Part shown: positions 18,248 through 26,570 of the stretch, piece by piece
Position numbering within the stretch: the first letter of the stretch is position 1
How the letters are laid out: every line of letters starts with the position of its first letter
Assembly (NCBI RefSeq): GCF_007970185.1
Contig: NZ_CP042431.1
Location: 7,547,342 to 7,611,341, forward strand
Direction: 5' to 3'
DNA length: 64,000 nt
From: Pseudobacter ginsenosidimutans
GTDB taxonomy: Bacteria > Bacteroidota > Bacteroidia > Chitinophagales > Chitinophagaceae
Program-made: the position numbers and the translations under genes
Notes under the pieces: model-generated
What the model was told of the DNA's origin: nothing
What the model saw: the letters and a program-made list of their open reading frames with translations, nothing else
Database searches by the model: none

Positions 18248-18850
18248 ATGATCAGGATCGTATTTGCCACTAATAATGCCAATAAGGTCACCGAAATGCA
18301 GGCTGCCATCGGCGGTTCGCTGGAAGTGGTGAGCCTGAAAGCTGCAGGTATCAATATCGATATTCCCGAACCTCACGATACTTTGGATGCCAATGCATCT
18401 GAAAAATCCAACGTCATCCACCAGCTCACAGGTGAAAACTGTTTCAGTGAAGATACCGGTCTTGAGATCGACGCCCTCAACGGAGAGCCCGGCGTGAAAA
18501 GCGCCAGGTATGCGGGGGAAGACAAAGCCTTTGATAAGAATATCGACAAAGTGTTGACTAAAATGGGCGATACAGAAAAGCGTTCAGCCCGTTTCCGTAC
18601 AGTTATCTCCCTCATCTGGAATGAAAAAGAATATCTCTTTGAAGGAATTTGTGAAGGCCGCATCCTGAGTGCCCGCCAGGGCAGTGGTGGTTTCGGGTAT
18701 GATCCCATCTTTATACCTGAAGGAGGCAACCGTAGCTTTGCTGAAATGAGTATTGCTGAAAAGAACCAGTACAGCCATCGCCGCAAGGCAGCCGATAAGT
18801 TGGTTTTATTTTTGCAAAACGAAACACAGTCCGCTTCTGAGCGTTCATAA
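18248..18850 (+). CDS. rdgB: dITP/XTP pyrophosphatase (RdgB/HAM1 family)
   Basis: A 200-residue non-canonical purine NTP pyrophosphatase that hydrolyses dITP, ITP and XTP to monophosphates and so keeps deaminated purines out of DNA and RNA. The N-terminal FATNNANKVTEM carries the substrate-binding T/SxNxxK motif. The catalytic segment SEDTGLEIDALNGEPGV-KSARYAG is intact, as is GGFGYDPIF and the closing SHRRKA that contacts the base. Length is normal for the family. A TAATTTTA element at 18237-18244 sits directly before the ATG, so the transcript may be nearly leaderless. The cytoplasmic role is well established for the family. Confidence 0.95.
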   Translation: MIRIVFATNNANKVTEMQAAIGGSLEVVSLKAAGINIDIPEPHDTLDANASEKSNVIHQLTGENCFSEDTGLEIDALNGEPGVKSARYAGEDKAFDKNIDKVLTKMGDTEKRSARFRTVISLIWNEKEYLFEGICEGRILSARQGSGGFGYDPIFIPEGGNRSFAEMSIAEKNQYSHRRKAADKLVLFLQNETQSASERS

Positions 18851-18901
18851 TAAGAGGATTACAGAAGGTTTTTATATTTACTTTCAACACCGGACAAAAA
18901 C

Positions 18902-19450
18902 TTGAGTAACAAAAGCAACTATAACATTACCGAATCCGACTTAATAAAGGGAGCAGTGGCCGGTGACAGGCGCATGCAGGAGGAATTGTACAACAGGTTT
19001 TCACCAAAGATGTACGCTGTATGCCTGCGATATGCCAATAACAGCAATGATGCACAGGACTTGCTCCAGGAAGGATTCATCAAGGTGTTCAGGAATCTTC
19101 ACAGGTTCCGGGCCGAAGGTTCTTTTGAAGGATGGATGAGAAGGGTTTTCGTGAACACCTCCATCGAGTATTTCAGGAAGAAGTCGGCACAACTCTCCAG
19201 TGTAAGCGAAAAAGAAGAGAATACGATTGAGGACAGCGATATTTCCGCCCTGGACCAATTGGCGGAAAAAGATATCATTGCCATCATCCAGGAATTGAGT
19301 CCCGGATATCGCACTGTTTTCAACCTGTATGTTGTGGAAGGATATTCACACCGGGAGATCGGCGAAATGCTGGGCATCAGCGAAGGCACCAGTAAGAGCC
19401 AGCTCGCAAGAGCAAAATCACTGTTACAAAAAAGATCAGTCAATATTTAA
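18902..19450 (+). CDS. ECF sigma factor paired with a membrane anti-sigma-like protein
   Basis: A 182-residue ECF RNA polymerase sigma factor. Region 2 is visible at YNRFSPKMYAVCLRYANN and AQDLLQEGFIKVFRNLHRF, and region 4 at LSPGYRTVFNLYVVEGYS followed by HREIGEMLGISEGTSKSQLARAK. The TTG at 18902 is used as start because it gives a full-length region 1.2/2 and the next ATG would remove part of it. A TATATTTA -7-like element lies at 18873-18880. The next gene encodes a single-pass membrane protein, the usual arrangement of sigma and anti-sigma. The stimulus is not evident. Confidence 0.88.
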   Translation: MSNKSNYNITESDLIKGAVAGDRRMQEELYNRFSPKMYAVCLRYANNSNDAQDLLQEGFIKVFRNLHRFRAEGSFEGWMRRVFVNTSIEYFRKKSAQLSSVSEKEENTIEDSDISALDQLAEKDIIAIIQELSPGYRTVFNLYVVEGYSHREIGEMLGISEGTSKSQLARAKSLLQKRSVNI

Positions 19451-19482
19451 GTGATACGCGTAAATCATATACGCGATAAACT

Positions 19483-20400
19483 ATGGAACCCACCATCCAA
19501 CATAAACTGGCTAATCTTGAGATAGCGCCCCCGCAGGGCGGATGGGAGCTTTTGTCTGCCAGGCTCGTTACTGAATATGATCAGACTGAGATCCGCCTGG
19601 CGCAAACCCTGAACGATACTGCGCTCACGCCGCCATCAGGCGCCTGGGCCGCTATCGCCACCGGTCTGCCGTCAGAAGAAGAACTGATCACTACTCCTGT
19701 ACAGCCTGCACCTGCAAGAGTGGTTTCCTTTCCGTTCGGGAAAGTAGCCGTTGCTGCAGCCGTTCTTATCGTTATCAGTTTTGCAGGCTGGTTCATGCTC
19801 AGCTCAGACAATACTACTGCACCTGTTGCGCAAACCGACGCGCCTCCCGGTAACAATGTACAGGCACAACCAAATGCACCTTCCAATTCTCCAAATCGTA
19901 TCACTACACCTCCTGCCATTGCACAGGAGATCCCTGCAGAACGCACAAGACCATTGGACGTTGAACAGAAAGAAATAGAAAACAATACTCTCATTACAGA
20001 CGTAACAGAGGATAACCAGCCGATAGATCAGGACCTTCCTGCTGCCGAACCTTCACTGGTTCGCTCACAGAACCTGTCTACCGCTGCTGTGAGCATTCCC
20101 AACCGCGCCTACCGAGATGCCGCTGGAAAAGTTGTGATGGACATGAACCTGCTCACCACGCCCGGTACTCAATATGTAACGGTGACCGCGCCAAATGGTG
20201 AACAGACGCGCATCTCACGTAAGTTCCTGCCCGTGCTCACCTTCATCAATACCGGCGCAGACAATGGCCAGTTCAATTCCTCCTTCAAGCAAAAGATCCA
20301 GGAGCTGCGCAAACAACTGCTGCAACAGGCGTCTTTTGTACCTTCGGCTGCAAATTTTCTCGACATCATGGAACTGAAGGAACTTCTTCAGGATAAATAA
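19483..20400 (+). CDS. Single-pass membrane protein, probable anti-sigma partner
   Basis: A 305-residue protein. The N-terminal cytoplasmic part has two similar WELLSARL/WAAIATGL segments (residues 23 and 53), a pattern seen in Bacteroidota proteins that follow ECF sigma genes. A transmembrane helix (VAVAAAVLIVISFAGWFML) lies at about residues 88-107. The periplasmic remainder is a Pro/Asn/Thr-rich stalk and then a helical C-terminal domain (FNSSFKQKIQELRKQLLQQ). It starts 32 bases after the sigma gene. Anti-sigma function is inferred from position and topology only; no zinc-binding ZAS motif is seen. Confidence 0.6.
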   Translation: MEPTIQHKLANLEIAPPQGGWELLSARLVTEYDQTEIRLAQTLNDTALTPPSGAWAAIATGLPSEEELITTPVQPAPARVVSFPFGKVAVAAAVLIVISFAGWFMLSSDNTTAPVAQTDAPPGNNVQAQPNAPSNSPNRITTPPAIAQEIPAERTRPLDVEQKEIENNTLITDVTEDNQPIDQDLPAAEPSLVRSQNLSTAAVSIPNRAYRDAAGKVVMDMNLLTTPGTQYVTVTAPNGEQTRISRKFLPVLTFINTGADNGQFNSSFKQKIQELRKQLLQQASFVPSAANFLDIMELKELLQDK

Positions 20401-20405
20401 TACCT

Positions 20406-20840
20406 ATGCCACGCATCAAGATCGATCTGCCCTCTGATTTCGCTTTTACTTCGGTTATACCTGTACGTATTACAGACCTCAACTATGGCAATCATGTTGG
20501 CAATGATACCATCCTCTCCCTCATTCACGAATCACGCGTTCAATATCTTCACTCCCTCGGATACGGAGAACTGAACTTTGCAGGCGCCGGCCTGATCATG
20601 GCCGATGTTGGGATCGAATACAAAGCAGAGCTGCATTATGGCGATGTAGTACGCGCTTCTGTAGCAGCCGGCGATTTCTCAAAAATTTCATTCGACCTTT
20701 ATTACAAACTGGAAAAAGAAGAAAACGGAAAAACAATACTGGTGGCCGCAGCCAAAACAGGCATGGTTTGTTTCGATTATGAAAAGAAGAAAGTAACGGC
20801 GCTTCCTGCTGAAGCCCGCGAAAAACTTGAAACGAAGTAA
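20406..20840 (+). CDS. Hotdog-fold acyl-CoA thioesterase
   Basis: A 144-residue single-domain thioesterase of the 4HBT/YbgC type. ITDLNYGNHVGNDTIL carries the usual Asp/Asn-Tyr-Gly-His-Val region, ESRVQYLHSLGYGE is the long hotdog helix, and GIEYKAELHYGDVV gives the central strands. It should hydrolyse acyl-CoA thioesters in the cytoplasm; the chain-length preference is not predictable. It begins five bases after the anti-sigma-like gene, so it is probably cotranscribed, and its stop adjoins the convergent aroE gene end. Confidence 0.85.
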   Translation: MPRIKIDLPSDFAFTSVIPVRITDLNYGNHVGNDTILSLIHESRVQYLHSLGYGELNFAGAGLIMADVGIEYKAELHYGDVVRASVAAGDFSKISFDLYYKLEKEENGKTILVAAAKTGMVCFDYEKKKVTALPAEAREKLETK

Positions 20841-21578
20841 TTATTTTTCATTCCAGATCCTCCAGCTCTCTTCAGCCTGGATCACCAGCATATCCATTCC
20901 ATTCTTGATAGCTGCGCCCTGCGCTTCGCCTCTTTGAAGGAATTGTGTTCTTGCAGGATTGTACACGAGATCGTACAAATAATGATTGGAAGATATGGCC
21001 TCATAGGGCAATGCAGGCCAGGCATCCTCTTTCGGATACATGCCCACGGGAGTGGTATTCACAATCAGCGTATATTCATCAATGATAGCAGGCGTTACCT
21101 GTTCATAGCTTCGCTGATTGGCCGCGGAGGGATTGCGGGAGATAATGAGATAGTCGATTCCTTTCTGCTCCAGCACATAACAGATGGCTTTTGCAGCGCC
21201 GCCGGTGCCCAGCACCAGCGCCTTCCTGTGTGAAGGTTGCAGGAATTCACTGAGGCTTCTTTCGAAACCCAGAACATCCGTATTGAAACCGGTGAGCTCA
21301 CCGTTCTCAATACGGATGCAATTGCAGGCGCCGATAGCTTGTACCACCGGCTCCATATGATGTAAAAATGGAATTACCTGTTCTTTGTAGGGAATGGTCA
21401 CATTCAATCCGGCCAGGTCTGTATAACTGGCCAGGATCTCTTTCAGCACAGCGATCTCCGGGATCGGAAAGTTTTGGTATACACAATCCTGTATCCCTTC
21501 TTTTCTGAACTTTTCCGTGAAGAAAGGCTGTGAAAAAGAATGACCGAGAGGATAGCCGATCAGGCCATATCTTCTCAT
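20841..21578 (-). CDS. aroE: Shikimate dehydrogenase
   Basis: A 245-residue NADP-dependent shikimate dehydrogenase, which reduces 3-dehydroshikimate in the chorismate pathway. The N-terminal substrate domain has GLIGYPLGHSFSQPFF (Ser-x-Ser-type shikimate site) and GLNVTIPYKEQVIPF with the catalytic Lys. FNTDVLGFERSL carries the catalytic Asp. The nucleotide-binding site is LGTGGAAKAI, and the C-terminal GMDMLVIQAEESWRIW is typical. Slightly shorter than the enterobacterial enzyme but complete. Its ATG overlaps the stop of the upstream comA-like gene by four bases, so the two are translationally coupled. Confidence 0.93.
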   Translation of the reverse strand: MRRYGLIGYPLGHSFSQPFFTEKFRKEGIQDCVYQNFPIPEIAVLKEILASYTDLAGLNVTIPYKEQVIPFLHHMEPVVQAIGACNCIRIENGELTGFNTDVLGFERSLSEFLQPSHRKALVLGTGGAAKAICYVLEQKGIDYLIISRNPSAANQRSYEQVTPAIIDEYTLIVNTTPVGMYPKEDAWPALPYEAISSNHYLYDLVYNPARTQFLQRGEAQGAAIKNGMDMLVIQAEESWRIWNEK

Positions 21579-22348
21579 TGGCTCAGTTCATTATCAAGGA
21601 ACAAACTGAAAGTATCTCCGCGAAGTCCAACACGCATGGCTTCCAGGGGAATCACTTCTGTTGGTGCGATATTGCCCAGGTTCACATTGCAACCGAGCAG
21701 TTCGATGAAATAAAGTTGTTGTGCTTTCTGCGGCGCTTCCCAGAGGATCTTTTCGCCGGGAATCTGTGTGAGGATCTCCTGCACCAGGCCTTCCCGTACT
21801 TCGCCTGAGCCACGGTAGATGCCTACGTTGCCTGCTTCGCGCGCTTCTGCAATCACATAGGAGGAACCGGCATTGAGCTCTGCGCGCATCAGTTCGATCC
21901 ATTTGTAGGGAGGAATGATATGAGCCGCATCCTTGCTGCCCACTTCACTGAGAACGGTGCCATGTTTTGTGAGCTTTTCGATATATCCGCATTTTTCTGC
22001 ATGGGGAATAGTGATGGAGCCATCACTTACTTCCATGTAAGAGATACCATATTCTTTACAAACACTGATATAGTCGTCGAACTGATTGCGGATGAGAAAA
22101 GCTTCAAAAAGTGTTCCGCCGAAATAGATCGGAATATTGTAGCTCTGATAGACCTTGATCTTTTCTTTCAGGTTGGGTGTAACGAAAGAAGTACCGAAAC
22201 CAAGTTTGACGATATCTACATGGGGGCGCGAAATCTCCATGAAATTATGCACTTCGGAGATACTGAGGCCTTTGTCCATCACCATGGTGATACCATCGTT
22301 GCGGGGTTGGGCAGTCCTTTCGGGGATCTGAGAAAGATTGAAATTCAT
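21575..22348 (-). CDS. comA: Phosphosulfolactate synthase (ComA family)
   Basis: A 257-residue TIM-barrel protein of the ComA family, which adds sulfite to phosphoenolpyruvate to form phosphosulfolactate. Family features visible are DIVKLGFGTSFV, IPIYFGGTLFEAFLIRNQFDDY, YMEVSDGSI, VLSEVGSKD, YVIAEARE-AGNVGIY and LIFE-like ILWEAPQKAQQ. In archaea this is the first step of coenzyme M synthesis. In bacteria without coenzyme M it can supply sulfolactate or sulfonate precursors. No comB or comC gene is in this window. It is followed by aroE with a four-base overlap and preceded by a good -7 element. Cytoplasmic. Confidence 0.85.
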   Translation of the reverse strand: MNFNLSQIPERTAQPRNDGITMVMDKGLSISEVHNFMEISRPHVDIVKLGFGTSFVTPNLKEKIKVYQSYNIPIYFGGTLFEAFLIRNQFDDYISVCKEYGISYMEVSDGSITIPHAEKCGYIEKLTKHGTVLSEVGSKDAAHIIPPYKWIELMRAELNAGSSYVIAEAREAGNVGIYRGSGEVREGLVQEILTQIPGEKILWEAPQKAQQLYFIELLGCNVNLGNIAPTEVIPLEAMRVGLRGDTFSLFLDNELSQ

Positions 22349-22387
22349 TCGACTGGTTTTACACTTAGGAATTTTCTAAAGTCGCCG

Positions 22388-22395
22388 CAAAAATA
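22388..22395 (-). promoter_or_regulatory. -7 promoter element upstream of comA-aroE (TATTTTTG)
   Basis: On the minus strand the sequence reads TATTTTTGC, a perfect match to the Bacteroidota -7 consensus TAnnTTTG. It lies 40 bases before the comA-like ATG, giving a short leader. Confidence 0.5.
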
Positions 22396-22435
22396 GGGAA
22401 GAAACGCAAATGCAACAGTGATTTAAATCATTGGC

Positions 22436-23851
22436 CTATTTATTCTTTTTGAACCTGGCCACAATATCTGCCACCAACTGGTGTTGCAGGATGGAAGGAT
22501 CCAGTTCCACGATTTTCTTCAGCAGCCTGGGGCTCTGGCCCATGGCATTTTCCAGTTGCAGTAGAGCTTCCTTGGTCTTGCCCAGCGCCAGATACACGGC
22601 TGAAAGATAGAACCTGAATACAGGCTTGTTATTGGTCATATGTAATGCAGCATGCACCTGCTCCAGGGCCTCCTCGTAGAATTCGCCATGGTACAGGCAA
22701 CGGATCAAGGACTCCCAGCTGGTAACATTCCTGGGCCGCTGTCCTACTACATTAGAAAAATATTGAATAGCTTCCTTGTAATCGCCCAGCTGCATCTTGC
22801 ACTCGCCCATCGCCAGGTTATATTCCGGTTGTAAACGATGGATCTGCATGGCAGTTTCCAACTGCTTGATGGCCGTGCCCCACTGCCCTTCGTTCATATA
22901 TGTGCAGGCGATCTTGAAATACAGTTTGCTGTCTTCCTGATTGAGGTGTGAAGCCTTGCGATAATAGAACCTTGCCTGCGCATAGTTCTTCATCCGGTCG
23001 AAGCAATGACCGATGGCTTCATAGATCACATCTTCTGGCCTCGACAATTCCAGCACTTTCTCCAGCACCTCGATAGCATCCTTGTACTTACGGAGCCGGA
23101 TATACGCATCACCCATATTACGGTATGCATAATCGAACTTTTCGTCGATCACCACTGCGTATTTATAGGCGTCGATGGCTTTCTCGTAGAGTTTCAGTCC
23201 CTGGTAAGCCGCAGCCAGGTTGAACCAGGCGAGCTCACTGTAGGGATGTTCATCGATGATCTGGTTATGAAGTCGGATGCTTTCCTCGTTGCGGCCTGTA
23301 GAGTCTGTCCAGAAACAGATCTTATACAGCGCTTCCTCATTGGTAGGGTCCTGCTCCAGGATCAGTTTGAGACAGTCGAATATCTTATCGAACTCTTCAT
23401 AATCATCGTATACATCCGCCAGTTCGAAGAGCAGCTCGATCCTTTCCTGCCCCTCGAACAGTTCGAGTGCATTTTCGAGGAGGGCCACAGCTTTGTCCTG
23501 CTGGTCAAGCGCCAGGTAAGCGGCGGTTTTGAGAATGTAGAGGTTGATATCATTACTGTCAAGCACAGCCGCATGGCTCAAAACCGTGAGCGCCTCATGG
23601 TAGTGGCGGGTGGCGATGAGCAGGTCTGCTTTCTTGATATGCAGGATGGAAGAGTAGGGAAATAGTTCGATCCCCATTTCTGCGGCTACCAGTGCCTGTT
23701 GGAGATCTTCCTCGTCATCGTAATAGTCGATGATCTTTTCAAAAGATTCCTCATCCAGGAAAGAATGACTTTTACCATTCTTCAGGTTCTGGAACTGCTT
23801 TACCAATTCTTTGATTTCGTCGTTATTCTGGCTCGATGGGTTATCTCTCAT
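22436..23851 (-). CDS. Tetratricopeptide-repeat protein
   Basis: A 471-residue soluble protein made almost wholly of TPR helices, about ten repeats from residue 50 to the end; clear ones are YPYSSILHIKKADLLIATRHY, LAWFNLAAAYQGLKLYEKAI and YNLAMGECKMQLGDYKEAI. The N-terminal 45 residues are acidic and without repeats. No signal peptide, transmembrane helix or enzymatic domain is seen. Such proteins are protein-protein scaffolds, and the partner is unknown. A TACTTTAG element (23872-23879, minus strand) may be its promoter. Conserved in gene order elsewhere is possible but not tested. Confidence 0.85.
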   Translation of the reverse strand: MRDNPSSQNNDEIKELVKQFQNLKNGKSHSFLDEESFEKIIDYYDDEEDLQQALVAAEMGIELFPYSSILHIKKADLLIATRHYHEALTVLSHAAVLDSNDINLYILKTAAYLALDQQDKAVALLENALELFEGQERIELLFELADVYDDYEEFDKIFDCLKLILEQDPTNEEALYKICFWTDSTGRNEESIRLHNQIIDEHPYSELAWFNLAAAYQGLKLYEKAIDAYKYAVVIDEKFDYAYRNMGDAYIRLRKYKDAIEVLEKVLELSRPEDVIYEAIGHCFDRMKNYAQARFYYRKASHLNQEDSKLYFKIACTYMNEGQWGTAIKQLETAMQIHRLQPEYNLAMGECKMQLGDYKEAIQYFSNVVGQRPRNVTSWESLIRCLYHGEFYEEALEQVHAALHMTNNKPVFRFYLSAVYLALGKTKEALLQLENAMGQSPRLLKKIVELDPSILQHQLVADIVARFKKNK

Positions 23852-24081
23852 GAATCAATGTAATGGTTATTCTAAAGTACCTTTCCTGTTGTTCCCGGCC
23901 AAGTTTTGTTATTGACAGGGGTGCATAAGTTTTAATTGGAACCCAACAATTTAGGAACGGGATGCAACATTTTGGTAAAAAATGGAATCATTTTGTGCAA
24001 ACTGTAACATTTCGGCATCTTAAGCGTTAAAAGAAATATAAAGCCCGGGATGAACGGTTAAAGGAATCCCAATTTTTTATA

Positions 24082-24089
24082 TATTTTTG
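24082..24089 (+). promoter_or_regulatory. -7 promoter element (TATTTTTG)
   Basis: A perfect match to TAnnTTTG upstream of the small secreted protein. It lies nine bases before the ATG at 24098 and 42 before the in-frame ATG at 24131. That spacing slightly favours the second ATG as the real start. Confidence 0.45.
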
Positions 24090-24097
24090 CACTAATT

Positions 24098-24481
24098 ATG
24101 CAGGCAAACTTTACGCTAAAACTTAACCAAATGCTAAGAAGAACGATCATCAGTTGCGCGATGGTTGGGACAGTGGCGCTTGCGTTGGCCAGTAGCGGCG
24201 GAGGTGGAAAGAAAGGTAACCAATCGAATGTTCCGCTGAAGCCTGAGTTCACCCCCATCAGGACCACCAATGGTTTTACATTGAAAGCAGGTCCTTTATA
24301 CACGGGAAGTCAACTGGCCCGTAGCCAGAATTCCGTGAGTTATATTACTTATAACTCATTGGTAACCTACGAACAAGGCAATAAGATCTTTATCCTGCCA
24401 AGCTCGGTAAAGATCAAATCACAGCCTCAGTTCCGTTCTAATCTGAATGTTCTGGACCTGAAGGTCCGCTTGCGGAAATAA
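24098..24481 (+). CDS. Small secreted protein of unknown function
   Basis: A 127-residue protein. A hydrophobic stretch (TIISCAMVGTVALALASS, about residues 17-34) followed by Gly-rich GGGGKKG indicates a signal peptide or membrane anchor. The mature part has basic residues and a beta-rich pattern (NSVSYITYNSLVTYEQGNKIFILP). The ATG at 24131 (MLRRTIISC) is an alternative start that gives a shorter signal peptide. The gene has its own -7 element and a strong terminator, so it is a monocistronic unit and probably well expressed. No family recognised. Confidence 0.7.
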   Translation: MQANFTLKLNQMLRRTIISCAMVGTVALALASSGGGGKKGNQSNVPLKPEFTPIRTTNGFTLKAGPLYTGSQLARSQNSVSYITYNSLVTYEQGNKIFILPSSVKIKSQPQFRSNLNVLDLKVRLRK

Positions 24482-24558
24482 TCCGCCTTATTGTTCAACC
24501 CCAGGCAACCGCCTGATCTTCAAAATTGGAGCAGGATGTTATTCGCCGTAAAAATATT

Positions 24559-24582
24559 GCCAGCCTTCAGGCTGGCTTTTTT
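24559..24582 (+). terminator. Rho-independent terminator after the small secreted protein gene
   Basis: Perfect seven-base stem GCCAGCC / GGCTGGC with a TTCA loop followed by six T. Confidence 0.9.
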
Positions 24583-24602
24583 ATTTCCCCCATTTCCAGC
24601 AC

Positions 24603-24634
24603 AAAAAAGGGTCGCCTGCAGTTCACAGGCGACC
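24603..24634 (-). terminator. Rho-independent terminator for the minus-strand gene ending at 24660
   Basis: On the minus strand a perfect nine-base stem GGTCGCCTG / CAGGCGACC with a seven-base loop is followed by CTTTTTT. Confidence 0.85.
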
Positions 24635-24659
24635 AGCTAAACTTAGCTAACCCAATATT

Positions 24660-25313
24660 TTAGAGACTTGTTTTCTTACTTTCTTCGTAGGTCATTTCCC
24701 TGTAGCCGGTTTTGGGCAGGTCGAATTTGGAAGCAGGAACAGGATTCAGATTGATGGAAGACACCGTGTATTTGATGGTGAGCTTTCCCTGTACCAGTTC
24801 GTATTCCAGGGGAAGGCCATTGAGGCTTCTGAACTGGTAATCGTAATCCTTGTTCTCGGGAATGATATCCGAAGTGTAATACACCGTGAATACAGTGCCA
24901 TCATTAAGAGTGGCAGTGGCTTTGATACACTTGTAACCCGCGATGGTCTTGGTTTCCGGCGTATTGGTAAAAGTAATGCCGTTGTATCTTTTATTCTTTT
25001 CTGCCCAGTTCTGTGGCGTCATGCGGATCAGCAGTTTCTGTCCGCTCACTTCGCGCAGCACTACAGCGGAACCGGTCTTGGAATCGTGAATGGTGGTGGA
25101 AGAGAACAGGGCGCTGGCCATTTCGGAGCGGCTCATATTACCCTTGATGTACACGGTAGTGGTAGCGCCATCGAAAGCATCGGCAAGTTTGGGATCGGCG
25201 CTGCCGGTGGAAACGGTGGCATCATAGACCATAGTGAGCTCGGAAATCCTTTTCTGCGCATGGGCAGTAGCGATAAGGGAACAAAGGACCAGTAAGAGGG
25301 TAAACTTTTTCAT
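24660..25313 (-). CDS. Secreted protein, DUF4412/GLPGLI-like
   Basis: A 217-residue exported protein with a clean signal peptide (KKFTLLLVLCSLIATAHAQ). The mature part is beta-rich. AGYKCIKATATLNDGTVFTVYYT followed by LNGLPLEYEL is the pattern of periplasmic DUF4412/GLPGLI-type proteins of Bacteroidota. In those families the strand GYKC..A and the Gly-Leu-Pro motif are conserved, while the role is unknown. A TACTTTAG element at 25370-25377 may be the promoter. Single gene with its own terminator. Confidence 0.7.
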   Translation of the reverse strand: MKKFTLLLVLCSLIATAHAQKRISELTMVYDATVSTGSADPKLADAFDGATTTVYIKGNMSRSEMASALFSSTTIHDSKTGSAVVLREVSGQKLLIRMTPQNWAEKNKRYNGITFTNTPETKTIAGYKCIKATATLNDGTVFTVYYTSDIIPENKDYDYQFRSLNGLPLEYELVQGKLTIKYTVSSINLNPVPASKFDLPKTGYREMTYEESKKTSL

Positions 25314-25418
25314 GATGCTGGCACGTTGGTGAATATCATAAAGACGGCCCGGATAGCCTTAACCGTTGTCTAAAGTAATAATAAAAAACAGATTTCTAAC
25401 AAGATATGTCAATAAACA

Positions 25419-25450
25419 AGAGCCCGCATCAACCAGGTTGTGCGGGCTCT
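25419..25450 (-). terminator. Hairpin terminator of the FecI-FecR-SusC-SusD-TlpA locus
   Basis: Perfect ten-base stem AGAGCCCGCA / TGCGGGCTCT around a 12-base loop, directly after the tlpA-like stop codon. The minus-strand tail is TGTTTATT, so the T run is weak. Confidence 0.65.
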
Positions 25451-25458
25451 CTGCTATT

Positions 25459-26550
25459 TTATTGTTTTCCCAGTAACGCATCCAATTTTTTTTCCAACTG
25501 TTCCCCCCGCACATTATGACCAATCACCTTCCCTTCCCGGTCGAGTAATAAAGTATAGGGGACGCCTGACATTCCATAAGCCACTCCCATTTTTTTTGCA
25601 ACAGGGCATTCCCACCCGGTGAGGCTCGATACATGGTACCAGGGCAGCTGATCATCTTTGATCGCTTTCACCCATTTGTCGCGCTTATCATCGATCGATA
25701 CACTGATCACGGTAAAGCCATCTGCTTTGTAACGGTCATATAATTTTTTCACATTCTGGTTTTCCGCACGGCAGGGCCCGCACCAGGATGCCCAGAAATC
25801 CACCAGTACAATTTTTCCTTTCAGCGAATAAAGTGAAACGGTATTGCCGGATGTATCAGGCAGCGTAAAGTCCGGCGCTACCTGACCGAAGTCAGTTCTT
25901 CCCAAAATATCACATCGCTCTTTCAACCGGTTGGTATACCAGTTCTCCGGCGTGGCAGGGTCCAGCTGGGAAAGCAATTGCTTCATGTCTGCATAAGTAA
26001 GGTGCCCTGTTCCTGCAGAAAGGAATTCTGCTGCCATAATAGTATTGTTATATGTTTTGGCATAACGCTTCCTTAATGGGTAAAAGAACTGATCATATTG
26101 CCGGGAAAGCTGCTTCTGCAAAACGGCTGTTGCCGCTTTATCGGTATTGTTCTTCATCAGGGAACGGATCGTATTGATTGAATCGTTCACGGGCGCAAGC
26201 TCCTGAAGATATTTCGCATAGGCATCATTGCTGGGTGTGCCGGTTGCAGTAACAGACCCTGTCCAGCTGCCCTGCAAACTGATCTGTCCGGGCTCGATAT
26301 AGAATTCTACTTTTCTTTTTGAACCGGCAGCATTGAGGTAAACCTTATCGCTAATGAATTTTCCTTTCTGCGAAATAACAAACCTGCCATCTTTGGCAAT
26401 GCCCTCCTGCAGGGTATCTCCATTGAACCATTTCTGGATCCAGAGTTTCCCATCAGGCAGGCCGCTGATATTTCCATTGATAGTGTAGCCTTGTGCATGG
26501 ATGGCTGTAATTGAAAATAGCAATATGACTGAGAAGATATATTTTTTCAT
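25459..26550 (-). CDS. TlpA-type thiol:disulfide oxidoreductase with N-terminal DUF4369 domain
   Basis: An exported thioredoxin-fold protein (363 residues). The ATG at 26550 gives a good signal peptide (KKYIFSVILLFSITAIHAQ), whereas the upstream start at 26574 adds MIHKKNEQ with no benefit. Residues 20-115 form a DUF4369-like beta domain (INGNISGLPDGKLWIQKW), then comes a helical middle. The C-terminal AhpC/TlpA domain has PDFTLPDTSGNTVSLYSLKGK and the active site DFWASWCGPCR, plus the cis-Pro loop GVPYTLLLDREG. It probably reduces or oxidises disulfides of envelope proteins. It begins 20 bases after the susD gene, so it is part of that operon. Confidence 0.9.
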   Translation of the reverse strand: MKKYIFSVILLFSITAIHAQGYTINGNISGLPDGKLWIQKWFNGDTLQEGIAKDGRFVISQKGKFISDKVYLNAAGSKRKVEFYIEPGQISLQGSWTGSVTATGTPSNDAYAKYLQELAPVNDSINTIRSLMKNNTDKAATAVLQKQLSRQYDQFFYPLRKRYAKTYNNTIMAAEFLSAGTGHLTYADMKQLLSQLDPATPENWYTNRLKERCDILGRTDFGQVAPDFTLPDTSGNTVSLYSLKGKIVLVDFWASWCGPCRAENQNVKKLYDRYKADGFTVISVSIDDKRDKWVKAIKDDQLPWYHVSSLTGWECPVAKKMGVAYGMSGVPYTLLLDREGKVIGHNVRGEQLEKKLDALLGKQ

Positions 26551-26570
26551 TTGTTCATTTTTTTTGTGGA

